Below are positions 1-12,470 of a DNA stretch of 64,000 nt, one piece after another. Under the pieces are notes generated by a model. That model worked only from the letters and a program-made list of their open reading frames with translations. It was not told the origin of the DNA and did no database searches. This DNA is from Corbicula japonica (lineage: Eukaryota; Mollusca; Bivalvia; Venerida; Cyrenidae). Both the position numbers and the translations under genes were made by a program. The first letter of the stretch is position 1. The number at the start of each line of letters is the position of its first letter. The DNA lies in the NCBI GenBank assembly GCA_038501625.1, contig JAZAYU010000123.1, forward strand, positions 868,001-932,000. The letters are read 5' to 3'.

Positions 1-588
1 CTTATGCAGATGATTATGATGCTTACCTCTTTGGTTGCACGACGATGGGAGGGGTGTAAGAGTTAATAAAAGTTTATATGGAAATCTTTTTTTTAAAGAA
101 CATAGAAACTCGATTTGTTTCTTTTATCCGTGTCATCGTGTTTTTGCTGCTTTGACTTCAGGTACACTGTACTCCAGTCTCAGTAAGATGATTGAGTACC
201 CACCCCTGCGGCTTTTTAATGCTATTAGCTTTGTTTGATTTTATAAGTTTGTGTGCTTTTGCATGCAACATTATTCGGCAGATGGGTGGGTTGGAGTTAT
301 TTTAACACGACAACTTTTACTTGTTTTGTAATATGAGAACCTGTTACGGCAAGTGTGAGGTCGGTGCACCCTAGAACCTGGTTTAAACCCCCAAGTGGCA
401 AATTGTTTTGCTAATGACCGTTCCAAGGCGGTATCCCAAGTGTTCTCATTTTCGTAAATTGTTTGTGGCGTCTTATTTGAATTTGACATATTGAAAAATC
501 ATGCTCTCTTGTCCTCTCATCTTTTTCGCTGCGTGGAGAGGCTGTGTGTGTGAGTGTGGCGATTCCAGATATGCATATTTGATTTTTT
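1..588 (+). mobile_element. Naiad Penelope-like element, 3' end (copy 1)
   Basis: The first bases encode the last residues of a Naiad reverse transcriptase (AYLFGCTT then a short Gly/Val tail), ending in TAA at 57-59. The same end is seen in the full copy at 37925-41809. About 530 bp of 3' untranslated sequence follow and match the 3' regions of the copies at 13.05, 37.9 and 45 kb in reverse orientation. The shared terminus, on the strand reading away from the gene, is a segment with ATATGCATAT near 566-588. The rest of the element lies upstream of the window. Family assignment is firm from the coding end and the shared 3' region. Confidence 0.85.
66..114 (+). promoter_or_regulatory. SECIS-like element, Naiad copy 1 (decayed quartet)
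   Basis: This lies 7 bp after the TAA stop. The 5' quartet is ATAA instead of ATGA. It is followed by AGTTTATATGG, an apical AAA, a small hairpin (TCTTT...AAAGA), the return strand ACATAGAAACT and the 3' quartet CGAT. The AGTTT/AAACT and TATG/CATA pairs are kept although the bases differ from the other copies. The ATGA-to-ATAA change would be expected to weaken or abolish SECIS function in this copy. Confidence 0.65.
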
Positions 589-2649
589 TATCTACAAAGA
601 TTCTGATAATATTATTTCTAATCAAGGCTGTCAAACGAACGACGGACATTGCTTCTAATTTCGCGAAAATGCAGTCAGACTCTTGCGATTTCACCGAGTT
701 TTATTGTTCATTAAAGATCCCAAGAGGAGAACGCATAGATAGGTCCGATTTTAAGGAGGGAATCATAGTAAATCGTCTCGCATTTCTTTGATAATTGATA
801 TATGAGATGAAGATGTTGCATATGATGATCTCCTATATTTACTGTAAAAAATGGTCATTTCATATTCACAAAACCCCCTTCGTGCACATGTTCTTTTTCA
901 TGTCATTATTTGTAGATGTAGTTCTCTTTTACATATTATAATTTTGACGACCATAAGAACGTTGACCCACTTCGCACTGTAAAAAACGAAGTGAAAATGT
1001 ATACTTGAAAAAGAAACTTCTCACTGTATCTATCAGCCAAGTTTCATTGAAGCTTCGGCTTCAGAATATATTTTTGCTCGGTATCACATTTTAATTGTGA
1101 CTAATTATGTTCTTATATAAAGATTTCAACAATGGGTTAAAGTCATAAATAAAGTTTAAGGATCACTACATTTCAGACTCTTTCTAAACAACGTGAAATT
1201 GTTCAGTTGTAAAATGTTAACTTTCCGGAGAAAAAGCGATTTGAAAAATCGGCTGGCATTCTCTTCGACATACCAGTAGCTGTATAAGATAATTTGAATC
1301 TTCCATGACAATTTATTAATCCACGGTATTGTAAAGTTTATTCTTGCTGTTGATGGATATGTGTGGCCGTGTTGGTTTCCTTCACTAAGACATTTGTTTG
1401 ACCCCCATGTACTAAAATAAAGCATAGAACACGCGAAAAACCCGATTTCAAAAATCGCTTGTTCTTTTATTGTCCAATGGTGTGTGAAGTGGAGTTGATA
1501 ATCTTTAGTGATTTGTTCGGTGACTTGGATGGGAAGAGAATTTTTTTGTTGAGTAAGCCTTTTACTTCGTTTATACAAAGCGGTTTGGATTCTCGTGGTC
1601 GTCAAAATTATAGAATGAAAAGTACAATGCGTGCACAAATTGAAATCTAATGTGAAAACTATGTTTTTGCACATTCAGTCACCACATTTAAATATTGCTT
1701 GTATTTAGTTTTAATAATTATAAATGGTTTCCTCTCTTGCGTGTGAGTATATAATCAGCTACTCTGAACAGAACATTTTCTTAGCTGGTCAACAGATACA
1801 GCGTGTTCTAAAATATTTTGCTCTATTAAGCTTACCATATTTAAAATATTACATTGTTCTACATGTATGAATAAGAAAATAAAGACGGTATATATGTAAT
1901 TACAACTTATGTTTTAGACATACAGTTATAATTTTTAGAAATTTGACAGTTAAAAGGTGGCGGTTATATGACATATATAGATGATCAGCATGGGCAACAT
2001 CGTCATCTCATATATGCATTATCAAAGAAATGCGATTTATTTATAGTAACCGATTCACTCCCTCAAATCGTATCTTTCCATGTGTTCTCTTCCTGGGATA
2101 GTTAACGACTTGACTAGGTGGATTTGAAACCCAGTGTTAAACATTTCCGATCGACTCCAGTTTACCGACAACACTGGTATGAAATTAACACGCGCGGTGC
2201 GCATTTCTCACGTTTTTTACACCCAGGAAATTACTATCACACACGACAAAAACAAACTAAATATTATTCTCCCTAATCTTAAAAGGATGACAGTTCACGC
2301 GCGATCATAGTAATAACCGGTGTAATAAGGGATACGATCTTGAACAGTGTGGTCGGCGTCGCTTAAAACCGTGTAAGGCCACAATGAAATAATTTTAGTT
2401 CTAAGCCAATCTACACTTTCAATTACACGTATCTATCACAACCATTACAAGTTGGACTATTAGAAGAGTGGAAAAAAGCAAACATATTATTATTGAATCA
2501 TTTCAACTTGGAAGTGAGTCAGGTGTTTGACTGAAAAAGAGGCCCTACCCTACCCCCTTTATGTATTACGTTTTGTTGGTTTGAGGAAAAAAAATCGGAA
2601 GGGGGTGGGGGAGAATGGTCGGGGAGGGTGCGAGGGTATACCCTCAAAT
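589..2649. other. Non-coding stretch, nothing recognised
   Basis: No convincing exon, RNA gene or transposon domain was recognised. A 172-codon open frame on the minus strand (1156-1674) has no domain I recognise and no supporting splice or homology signal. The sequence is AT-rich and resembles intergenic or intronic DNA. Confidence 0.5.
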
Positions 2650-4350
2650 TGAATAAAATGTCACCTGCGTTTCAGAAACATGCATACTCTCAAATGGTTA
2701 CTTGAACAACAATTTGATTACAGTTAATACAAATAAATGAATAAAAAGCAAACAAAGGCTGCGAAGTATCAGATTCCACGTTGTATTAAACTTGTTTGCA
2801 TTACTAATGGTAAAAGGAAAAGGTGTAATAATTTGAAAATAAAATATCAGATCGCCAAACTGTATGCTTGTAACACATTATCACACACATTACAAGGACA
2901 TAATAAACGAAATTATTAATATTAACGGACGCGATGTTCTGGGCATGAATGTTATTTTTAGCCCTTTTAACATAGCATTATGTGCCATTCATAAAATGAG
3001 TACTGTTACTATAATAACTGCCATTACTAATATGTTGTATGTCACCTTGTTGTAAATTAAATTTACTTTTTTATAATTAAAGGATCATTTCTTGATTTTA
3101 AGTTCCATATTTCATCACAACAACACTGGATCTTGGTTTTAATGTCTGCAACATACAATTATTACACTGATTATGTACTGCTAATCAAATGTCAAAACGA
3201 TAAATATTGCTAAAATTATCCAAAAATCTGTTGAAAAAGGGAGCGAAAAACTGTTTTCTAATCAAAACATTACATTTAATTAATAATGAACATGAAAACG
3301 TGTTGTTATATTCCTTTTTTAAAATTCTAAAGATTGCATCAAGTCAACGATTTTCAATAGCGCGCCATTTTTCAAGAAGTGTTCATGCATCTATCATTTT
3401 AAAAGTCACATCTTATAAATTCAATAATAAACATTTCAAATTACAAAGTATCCTGAACATTGGATAAAAGCAAGCTCTGTAAGAAATACAAACATGCTTA
3501 TCGTGTAGACATTGTAGACATTGTAACAAAAGTATCGAAGATAATCCTAATTAGGGTTGACATTTTATATAGTATGCAAAACTGTTGCTTTGATTTGACA
3601 CAGATACTTCATGAAAAATAATTAAAGATGATCTTAGCATTTTGATAGCTTAATAATGTTGCAAAATGAGTCTTTATCGTATTTTCTACCGAAATATCCT
3701 ATATTCTGGAGGACGGATGGCAGAAGATGGCAGAAGATGTCTCGAAAAGCTTTTGTTTACATATTTTGGCCAGTTTATAGATGGGTGGTTTCAATATTCC
3801 AGCCATTATAGATTCGGATATTGTTTAATAATCCCAAGGATTACTTCGTGCTTTTTAAATTTTTCCTTTGGCGTTGTCTTTGATATGCAGGATTTATATT
3901 CTCAGATCCCCTGTCAAATTTCTATTTTGTTTAGTTCTGCCCATTGTTTTCTCGTTTAGGGCAAATCCGTTCTTTTATCTGGGGACCTTACGCCACTGAA
4001 CACGGGATGGTATTTATCTGAAAATACCGAATTGAAGGTTCCATGTTTACCATCGTTTGGGATGGATCAAAATTGTATTGTTTATTTGTATAAATATTGA
4101 GTTGCGCTCAACCCGGGCTAGGCGGCGCGGGCATTAATATGCATTTCCATTACTTCCCATGAACAGGCTCAATGAAATCTAGCCTGCAATATTTTCATAT
4201 TTGTCGTGTTCGGTTGCTTTAAAAGTTCCGTTTTCATATATTTCATTCTTTGGGATCCCGGCTTAATTGAGATAAAACCTTAAAGCTTTTATAGAATTTA
4301 AAACTTACCTCTTCTTAGCCAATATGAACGTTTTGCAATTGCCGAATCCG
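2650..4350. repeat. Segmental duplication, copy A (partner near 53.34-55.12 kb)
   Basis: Blocks here recur in the same order and orientation at about 53338-54120 and 54700-55120. Matching landmarks are CATGCATACTCTCAAAT versus ATGCATACTATCAAAT, AAGGCTGCGAAGTA, ACATTGGATAAAAGCAAG, and the splice-donor side of the 4309-4599 exon. The two copies differ by substitutions and small indels. Copy B has an extra block of about 570 bp, and its exon homology fades after roughly 60 bp. Short open frames inside are not shared and look fortuitous. Confidence 0.75.
3690..4245. repeat. Dispersed repeat, also at 32.2, 35.65-36.5 and 52.9 kb
   Basis: This segment contains GCGTTGTCTTTGATATGCA, CAGATCCCCTGTCAAATT, TTGAGTTGCGCTCAA and GAACAGGCTCAAT. 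It is found in reverse complement at 35650-36050 and 32245-32400, with shorter matches at 36240-36490 and 52930-52990. The recombined order of its parts suggests a family of non-autonomous elements with conserved end modules. No coding capacity was seen. Confidence 0.65.
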
Positions 4351-5919
4351 GTTCATTCATGATTTCATTGTGTATTCGTTTTGGTTCTCTCTCTTCATTT
4401 TCTTTATTTTTGCAGTCCTCAATTTCTGTTTTCTGAACTAATGTTGGTTTGAACGAGAGTTGCAAATGAGGAACGGTCGATAAGTCAGCGTTTGTTGGTG
4501 TTGTCGAACTGTTCAAGCTGCCCTTCAAAGTTGATACAGATTGTCTCTCGCGTACAGGCGATGGTATTTCTTGTAACAATTTATCTTCTAAAGTTTTCAC
4601 TAGAATAAAAAGCAGAGAAAATTATGAAACGATGATAGTAACTGCGTTACACATGCTGTTATGTTAATATGTTTATAATCATTGTTGCATTTACAATAGT
4701 CTTACGAAAATAGCATTATAATTTTAAGGGTTACATGTATCACACTCATGGCTACAACTCGTTTTGTAACAAAACATTTTAAAAAAAAAGATTTTATACC
4801 GATAACAGTTCTGACTTATTTGGAAAATGAGAATTTCTACGGCAGTCACACTGAAAAAATAGTACTAAATATGAATTGTGAATGATACATATAGCCACAA
4901 CCCATCGAACAGCGCCTAGCCACACGACTTCTGGACTAAATGAGAGTCTGAACAACCCCCAAAATCTTTGCGCGGATAACCCTGTCAAACGAGATCATCA
5001 TCATATGACACCGGTTACCGATTTAACTAATGACAGTACAGCCTTTTTGCGCAGAGAGACCTTCTACTGCACAATCTGTTAATTGCATAACATGTTTTTG
5101 GGGATAATGGGAATCGACACAGTATATAAATGCTTACCTAATGCATAAATTGAGTCGTAGATTTTGTCTTGGGTTACAATAATGATAAACTTCACATCCG
5201 CATAGCCCTCACAGCCTCGGACAGCTTCTACAAGACCCTGAAAGTCATTTAACAGACTCCCATCTGTACAAGCTCTTACAAAGCTAACGAATGATGATAT
5301 GCTCCTGCTTTTAAACGTTAACAAAAGGCATTTTCTAACCGCCTTTATCAGGTCCCAACCCTTTGATAAAAAATATCGAACCACTTGAAACACATATTTA
5401 GAGATTGTGAGTAATTTTTTAGATGCATATTTAGGTATTGCTACTGATTTTTTAAACACAGATTTAGATCGTGTCTCAATGTTGGAAACGCCTGAGGTAT
5501 TATTTGGATTTGAAATTGCTCTGTTGAATTCTGTATTTAAATGGTCCAACAGTTCTTCTTGATTTTCTCTAGTCAAGTTCTCCACCTCCAGTTTTACTTC
5601 GACCTCTGCAAGTATAAATGAATAAATCCCATTATACATATACCTATTATAAAACACTGTCACTTAATCAAAAATTAAGTTTAAACTTTACCATGATTAT
5701 AAATATCATATTGACGCAACAAATCCGGTGAACATCAATATGTTTCTACGTTTTGATAATGGGGAGATCTATGTAAGTTAAATTTTATTCTTTGACTTTA
5801 ATTATAATAATCAAAATGTTAAAAACGCAGTTTACCTGGAACATCAACGGGCGTCCCAGGTGGAAGTCTTGCTTCAATACTTTCTAACTTTGCATACAAA
5901 GCATCCATTTTGGCCGATT
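4309..5919 (-). CDS. Three internal exons of an unidentified gene
   Basis: Three minus-strand exons have good splice sites: 5836-5919 (84 bp), 5138-5605 (468 bp) and 4309-4599 (291 bp). Donors read CAG|GTAAAC, TAG|GTAAGC and GAG|GTAAGT. Acceptors read CGTCTAG, CTTGCAG and TTCTAG. All junctions are phase 1, so the reading frame stays open through about 280 residues. The first exon encodes an amphipathic helix (MDALYAKLESIEARL). The second is acidic then basic and ends in a globular segment with LLNDFQGLVEAVRGCEGYADV. The third is Ser/Thr- and Glu/Lys-rich, probably disordered. I do not recognise a named family. Start and end exons are not visible here. The HEPN exon at 30985-31672 also ends in phase 1 and could lie upstream in the same gene, but that needs a 25 kb intron full of transposons. 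Confidence 0.65.
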
Positions 5920-6122
5920 CTAGACGTATAAATACAAATATTTAAACTTAAACGGTCTTACGTTAATCTATAAGCTGAGTAAGTTCATGACTAATGTTAG
6001 CTGTCGTAAAATAGATCAAAATCGAACTATGATTAGAAAGATATATTAATGATAAATATAAACGATGCAGTTCACATTTTCTCACTTACTTGACAAAAAA
6101 TCTCTACTTTTAGCCGTGTAAG

Positions 6123-7816
6123 ATTATAAGTATCATGCATTCATGAGTGCGAGGTGAAGATAGAAAAATCTGTCTAAGAGGGTGAACTGTTTTGTCGGGA
6201 ACGAGGCTCTGCCGAGTACCCGCCAAAACAGTTCACCCGAAGTGACAGATTTTCTATCTTAACCGAATGTCTCATGCAAGATACTTTTTCTTGCATACCT
6301 CTATTGTTCATTATATTTGTGTACATTTATACCGTCTACAGGGGGTCCAACGTATTTGGTTTTTGCGGAAAAGTAAGTGAGGGACATGTTCTGTGCGGAA
6401 CAAAATGGCGGAAAATTTCGTTATTTTGTGCATTTCTGGAGATATTTTGACCTGGTAAGTAGGTTAAATCACTGTTATCGAAATATAAATACGCCTAGCC
6501 GGAGGCCAGATGTGTAAGCTCTACTCGATTTTTCAACCTATGTTTCTAGAGGCCTTAACAAAAAAGTTATTGAATGTATATACTGAAAGATTGTTTGTTT
6601 ACAAAGTAAAAATAGAAAGTTGCATGACCAGAAACTGCGTTTTAAGTCCAAATATACCGTTCTTGGACCTATTTTATCTAAATTATCACCGAGTTTTTGC
6701 ATATATTTCTTCACGATGGCTTTTGCACTTTACATGGGTACTAAATGACCAATTTTTTAAAGTTCAAACATCTTAAATGTTTGTCGTGGAAACAAAAAAG
6801 GTCATTAAGTACTCAAGTAGAGTGCAAAAGCCGTCGTGAAGAAATATATGCAAAAACTCGGTAATAATTTAGCTAAAATAGGTCCAAGAACGGTATATTT
6901 GGACTATAAAAACAGTTTCAAGTCACGCAATTTTCTATTTTCACTTTGTAAAAAAACAATCTTTCAGTTTATACATTCAATAACGTTTTTGTGAAGGCCT
7001 CTAGAAACATAGGTTGAAAAAAGCTTACACATCTGGCCTCCGGGTAGGCGTATTTATATTCCGATAACAGTGATATAAACCTACTTACCAGGTCAAAATA
7101 TCTCCAGAAATGCACAAAATAACGAAATTTTCCGCCAGTTTGTTCCGCACAGAACATGTCCCTCACTTACTTTTCCGCAAAAACCAAATACGTTGGAACC
7201 CTGGTCTAGATGTTTGTTTCAATGCGCTAAAACGTTGACGTTATCATCCCTTATTTTCAAAATGACGTCACTTACCTAAATACATGACTTCAAATACCTG
7301 ATGACGTGACGTCACTCATGAAAGCACGTAACTCATTGTACATGGGGGTGTTGGATCGAAGTTTGAAAACCAGTGAAAACATAGGATGACCGGATCTGGT
7401 ATGCAAGAATTCCTTTTCTTTCAACCGGATTAATATTTCCGCGAGATTTACCGGGGAAAAGAAATCTTATGTTTTCCCCTAGGGGAAAAAAACGTTCGCT
7501 TGTTACATGAGTGACGTTACGTCTTCAAGTATCTGACGTAATATATTCAAGTTAGTGACGTAATTAAGAAAAAAAGAATTAACGTAAACGTGAAACAAAA
7601 TTAAGTTTGTATACATAAACACACTGTTATGAACAGTATAGGGTATGCAGGAAACAGTATCTTGCATGAGACATTCGGTAACGATAGAAAAATCTGTCAC
7701 TTAGGGTGAACTGTTTTGGCGGAAACTCGACGGAGCCTCGTTCCCGCAAAAAACAGTTCCCCCTCGATGACAGATTTTTCCATCTTCACATCACACTCAT
7801 GCAGGATACTTATAAT
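6123..7816. mobile_element. Foldback transposon-like element with nested palindromes
   Basis: The element starts ATTATAAGTATC and ends GATACTTATAAT, with long inverted termini (about 6123-6300 and 7640-7816). Each terminus contains its own hairpin, whose arms read GGTGAACTGTTTTG and its complement around a short loop (6157-6265 and 7683-7790). The interior is dominated by an 860-bp palindrome. An uninterrupted copy of the flanking repeat is at about 9560-9660, where the CTCACTTACT...TAGC side runs straight into TTCATGGCCTTATCC, which supports insertion of the whole unit. No transposase was found. The class is uncertain. Confidence 0.7.
6340..7203. repeat. 860-bp near-perfect palindrome
   Basis: The sequence from CAGGGGGTCCAACGTATTTG to the centre near 6771 is repeated in reverse complement up to CGTTGGAACCCTG. 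Arms are about 430 bp with scattered mismatches and almost no spacer. Open frames inside it (for example 6510-6776) come from the symmetric sequence and show no domain. The motif GGTCCAACGTATTTGG occurs again alone near 7873. Confidence 0.85.
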
Positions 7817-8098
7817 CCTTCATGGCCTTATCCTTAACTCCGCGTATGCGCGCACTTTCGTATTATTCAGAAGGTCCAACGTATTTGGACACAGACAATG
7901 TGAAAGACAGAGAACGTTGACTTGTAATGGCATTATAAACTGAAGAAAGCCAATGGCCGAAAAAATTAGAAAAAAGAGTTTTAATAGACCTGTCAATGTG
8001 GATACATAAAGTAAAATCTAACAGTTTTTACAATACTTTTGCAGTTTAAACAGAAAACTGAAAAAATACAAATATATATAGATATACAAAGTAATAAT

Positions 8099-8101
8099 AC
8101 T

Positions 8102-8179
<78 letters not shown>
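8099..8179. repeat. (AAT)n microsatellite
   Basis: About 25 uninterrupted AAT trinucleotides, with a slightly impure start at 8099-8103. Confidence 0.95.
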
Positions 8180-9395
8180 TAAAAAGCTCTTATACTATGT
8201 TGGTTCTTTCTAGTATCATATGACCCGGGACATCACGAAACCCGGAATCACATTTCAGCGGAATTTCTTCGTTTAGAGTTCCATTGAGAAAATATCGATT
8301 TATACGAAATTATCACAGCGTAGAAAATGTGATTGGGCTGATGTAGTTTAACACTGGCATACAACTTGAGAGCCACATATGATGTATTACTTACACCCAT
8401 TGACCTTTAACAGAATTTACTTCCATACACAAACCGAGGAAACCCTTACAACAGTGCAAACATTGAATGAAAAATTACAGAAATAATAGATGTTTTAAAC
8501 TCAGATACCACTTCATTATTTAAGATATCTTACTAGATCTTAATTTTCTTAAAAATTGTTCACGGCACGTTTATAATTTAATTGAATGTAGTCTTCTTAA
8601 TATATATTTATCAGCTGTGCGTGAGTCTATATAAAACATGGGTCGAAATATTCTAGAGACAAATACCTCAGGAAAGGTTCGTACTCCGTACTTTAGCGCG
8701 GTACAGAGAGCGTCTACCAGTCTAAGCGTCAAGATGGCCAAGGCCAAGGAAACTCCGGTTTTTGCCTAGTTGCTTTTGAAACAACGATTTTGATTCGCTG
8801 CTATTTAATAATCCAATGATATTAAAGGATTGAAAAGGGGTATTCCCACACTGTTTTCCTTCATCCATGAAAGAATCAATAGAGAAAGCAAGAACCACGA
8901 ACTTCCGTTCAAACGGCTTAACTTGGTTTTCTTCGCTGTTTCATAGTAAGCTCCTACCGTATATCCGGCCGCCCGTGGGCGAGCCGGAATAACTAACAGA
9001 TAAATTGTATGTAAAGCCTCACCCCAAAATACTCGCTGATGAAGCAACGATAATTGCCACCTTAACTGCTTTTTAGTCGTGATATTTGATATTCTACATC
9101 TCTGTTTAATTGATGAAATGTGACGAAATCACGGATAACCTTAAAAACGCCGTCATGAACAGATGAACCTGCTGCAGTTTTTCATGCCGTGAAATAACGA
9201 TTTTTTTCCTTTATAAATTTTGGTAAGTTAAAAACAATATATGTGTACATGTGAGGGATGTTAAACTTTGATGTTTAACTTGTGTAATCGTGGCTGATTT
9301 ACAGTTCCTACTAGAAGTTACGCACAAGCAATATTTCTTCAAAATTGTTGCGTTTTATTTATATTTTGAAGAATTTTGTTTGAATCTTGAAGAAA
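8180..9395. other. Non-coding stretch, nothing firm
   Basis: No exon or element could be supported. A TATA-like TATATAAAA at about 8629-8638 lies 94 bp before an ATG (8732) that opens only an 11-codon frame, so no gene is called. Confidence 0.4.
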
Positions 9396-9399
9396 TAAG

Positions 9400-9570
9400 T
9401 GAGAAAAAAAACCAACTATTGGTATTCGGCGAAGATCACGCTATTCCAGCACTCGGGCAATGCTTTCCAAACGGAAAGTTGGCACAGCCTCGTTTCCATC
9501 TGTAAAGCATTATCCTTGTGTCGGGAACTTGATCTTCGCCGAATACCAATGGTAGATTCTCTTTTTCTCA
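9400..9570. repeat. Long hairpin (inverted repeat)
   Basis: ATTGGTATTCGGCGAAGATCA at 9418-9438 is repeated in reverse complement as TGATCTTCGCCGAATACCAA near 9530-9550. Weaker pairing extends outward through GAGAAAAA and CTTTTTCTC. The loop of about 90 bp has no coding signal. The sequence differs from the foldback hairpins at 6.1 and 7.7 kb, but it lies directly beside the repeat that flanks that element. Confidence 0.8.
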
Positions 9571-10238
9571 CTTACTAGACAGAAATATCTCTATTTTTAG
9601 CTGTGTGATATTCCCTTATCGTTCATGGCCTTATCCTTAACTCCGCGTGCGCGCCTACTGTCGTATTATTGCGCAGGATATTGATTGAGAACTTTCATTA
9701 TTGATTTAGACTACGTCATGATGCTCATATCTACGTCATTTGAGGTTTTAGAACTGTAATATTCACTTTTGCTGATTGGGATTTTCAAATTGTTGTTAGC
9801 ATTTCTAATTACATCCATTTAGACATCTAAACAAGTGTTTTTAAAAACATTTACCGCGCGTAACTCGAGCAATTCGGTATTTTAGAAGGGGTCCCTCTGT
9901 CTGTAAAATCAAAGATACTAGAAGCTAAAATCATCTCATTTTCATTCAGATTGTAAAATGTTATGACATAAAGGCTGATTGTTATAAGACAACCATTCCT
10001 AAACGAAAAACAAACAAGCATCAGGTTTCGAATTTATTTCTAACACTTTATAAATTGGCTTTTTTAAAGTACTCCCCAACTTCGGAAATGCAAATTTTTC
10101 CGAGCAGCAAAAATTAAGCAAGTTTTAATCTGTGACTTTTGCGTGTTAATTGCAGTTAAATAATTGTGATATACATACAAATTATCTGCAATGTGTATAG
10201 AATCAAATAAAAAAAATCACAGCACTTCACCGTCTCTT
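9571..10238. other. Non-coding; empty-site repeat, then unrecognised sequence
   Basis: The first 100 bp match the two flanks of the foldback element at 6.1-7.8 kb joined together. The rest is AT-rich and no feature was recognised. Confidence 0.5.
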
Positions 10239-10239
10239 T

Positions 10240-12470
10240 TTATGCCCCCGCCATGAAATGGCGACGGGCATTAAGAGTTGCCCCTGTCCGTCCGTCCGTG
10301 CTTACGCCACGCCATTTATGTGGCTATGAGAACAATGGTAACGGTAAATTCTATTCATTCCGTTCTGTTACGTGGCTATTTTTTCTTTTATGTGGCTAAA
10401 AGAACAATAGAGAGGACAATAGAGTAGCCACATAAATGACGTTCGTAAGAACGTCCGTCCTTCCGTCCGTCCGTCCGTCCGATATTCTCGTGAACGCAAC
10501 TCCTCCTACACTACTGGTGGGAATTTAATGAAACTTGACCACAATGCTTGGCCTGATATGTTGTTGTGCATGAAGGTGGGGTTTCGCTCTTACATGTTCC
10601 GTTCAGAAGTTATGGCCCTTTGATACTTCCATTTACATTAGTTTTAATAGGAGTATATCTCGTGAACGCAACTCCTCCTACACCTCTGCTGGGAATTTGA
10701 TGACACTTTACCACAATGCTTGGCCTGATATGTTGTTGTGCATAAAGGTGGGGTTTTGCTCTTACATGTTCCGTTCAGAAGTTATGGCCCTTTGATACTT
10801 CCATCTACATTAGTTTAAATAGGAATATATCTTGTTTCTTATATTTTGTGTTAAGCAAAATATGCATTTTGCCCATAACTTTAAAACTACTTGAGATACT
10901 GCCTTGAAACTTGAAATATAACATCATAACCAACAAGACCCATAACCCTGCTTCCAATATTTTTCAAATTATCCCCCTTTTTCACTTACATTTTGTGTTA
11001 AGAAAAATATACACTTTGCCCTTAACTTTGTGTGGAATGGAGGGATTTCAAAATAACTTGGCACAAATGTTCACCATAACAAGGCGGTGTGTCGTGACAA
11101 TACCCATGCCTGTAGGTCCAAGGTCAAGGTCACTGTTTCTAAAAATAGAATTTTCTTGCAAAATCTTGTCCGCTCTGTTACTTTGTTATTTCTCATTGGA
11201 TTTTTTAATAACTTGGTATAATTGTTCACCATATCAAGACGGTATGTCACGTACATGCCCAAGCCTTTAGGTGGAAGGTCAAGGTCACTGTTACTAAAAA
11301 TAGAATTTTCTTGTCTGCGCTGTTACTTTGTTATGAATGGAGGGATTTCAAAATAACTTGGCACAAATGTTTACCATGACAGAGCGATGTGTCGCGTACC
11401 ATGCCCATGCCTGTCGGTGAAAGGTCAAGGTCACTGTTACTAAAAATAGAATTCTCTTGTCCGGGCTGTTACTTTGTTATGAATGGAGGGATATCAAAAC
11501 AACTTTGCACAAATGTTCACTATGACAAGGCAGTGTGTCCGCACAATACCCAAGCCTGAAGGTCCAAGGTCAAGGTCACTGTTACTAAAAATAGAATTTT
11601 CTTGTCTGGGCTGTAACTTCATTATAAATGGAGGGATTTCAAAATAACTCGACACAAATGTTCACCATGACAGGGCGGTGTATCGCGTACCATGCCCATG
11701 CCTGTAGGTCAAGGTCACTGTTACTAAAAATAGAATTCTCTTGTCCGGGCTGTAACTTTGTTAGGAATAGATTGATTTCAAAATAACTTGACACAAATGT
11801 TCATCATGACAAGATGGTGTGTCCCGTACCATGCCCATGCCTGTAGGTCAAAGGTCAAGGTCACTGTTACTAAAATAGAATTTTCTTGTCAGGGTTGTAA
11901 TTAAGTAAGGAATAGAGTAATTTCAAAATAACTTGGCAGAAATGTTCACCATGACAAGGTGGTGAGTCGTGTACCATGTCAATGTCTGTAGGTCCAAGGT
12001 CAAGGTCACTGTTACTAAAAATAGAATTTCCTTGTCCAGGCTATAACTGTTTTGAATGGAGGGTTTTCAAAATAACTTGGCACAAATGTTCACCATGAGA
12101 AGGTGGTGTGTTGCGTACATTACCCATGCCTGTAAGTCCAAGGTCAAGGTCACAGTTACTAAAACTTGAATTTACTTGTTCGGGCTATAACTTCTTTATG
12201 AAGGAAGGGATTTCAAAATAACTTGGCACAAATGTTCACTATGACATTGCATTGCATTACCACCAACTTCTTCACAGACATTTCCGTAATGAGAAGACAA
12301 CAGTGCCACAAATACAAATAATTTACTTGATCATCAAGTTTATGCATATTCTTATAATTACTCGAACATCACTGTCTTTGAAATGCTATTGTTCCCATCA
12401 TTGCACTTTAGTATCTGAAAACGATGCATAGCGGGGGCATCCGTGTCCTATGGACACATTTCTAGTTAAT
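10240..12470. repeat. Repeat bounded by GCCCCCGC / GCGGGGGC inverted ends
   Basis: The unit opens with ATGCCCCCGCCATG and closes with GCATAGCGGGGGCAT, a short GC-rich inverted pair in an AT-rich setting. Inside are TCCG-rich microsatellite patches, a tandem pair of about 174 bp (10490-10804, starting near CGTGAACGCAACTCCTCC) and the ~145-bp tandem array described separately. Open frames such as 10911-11270 run across repeat units and look fortuitous. This resembles a widespread mollusc repeat type, but I cannot assign a transposon class. Confidence 0.6.
11019..12255. repeat. Tandem array, about 8.5 units of ~145 bp
   Basis: The landmark TGTTCACCATGACA recurs, with variants, at about 11068, 11225, 11368, 11513, 11660, 11800, 11945, 12088 and 12233. 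Each full unit also carries CCATGCCTGTAGGT, AAGGTCAAGGTCACTGTTAC and TAGAATTTTCTTGT. Units are diverged by substitutions and small indels. Every unit holds an AGGTCA direct repeat with no spacer. Confidence 0.9.

Noticed and set aside
1156..1674. 172-codon minus-strand frame
   Set aside because: No recognisable domain, no splice context and AT-rich composition typical of chance frames.
7285..7315. CTGATGA...GAAA resembling a hammerhead core
   Set aside because: The closing pair of stem II is missing (C opposite U) and no stem I or III fits. It lies within palindromic TGACGTCA words.
8629..8767. TATA-like box followed by an ATG and an 11-codon frame
   Set aside because: The frame is too short, and no continuing exon or splice donor was convincing.
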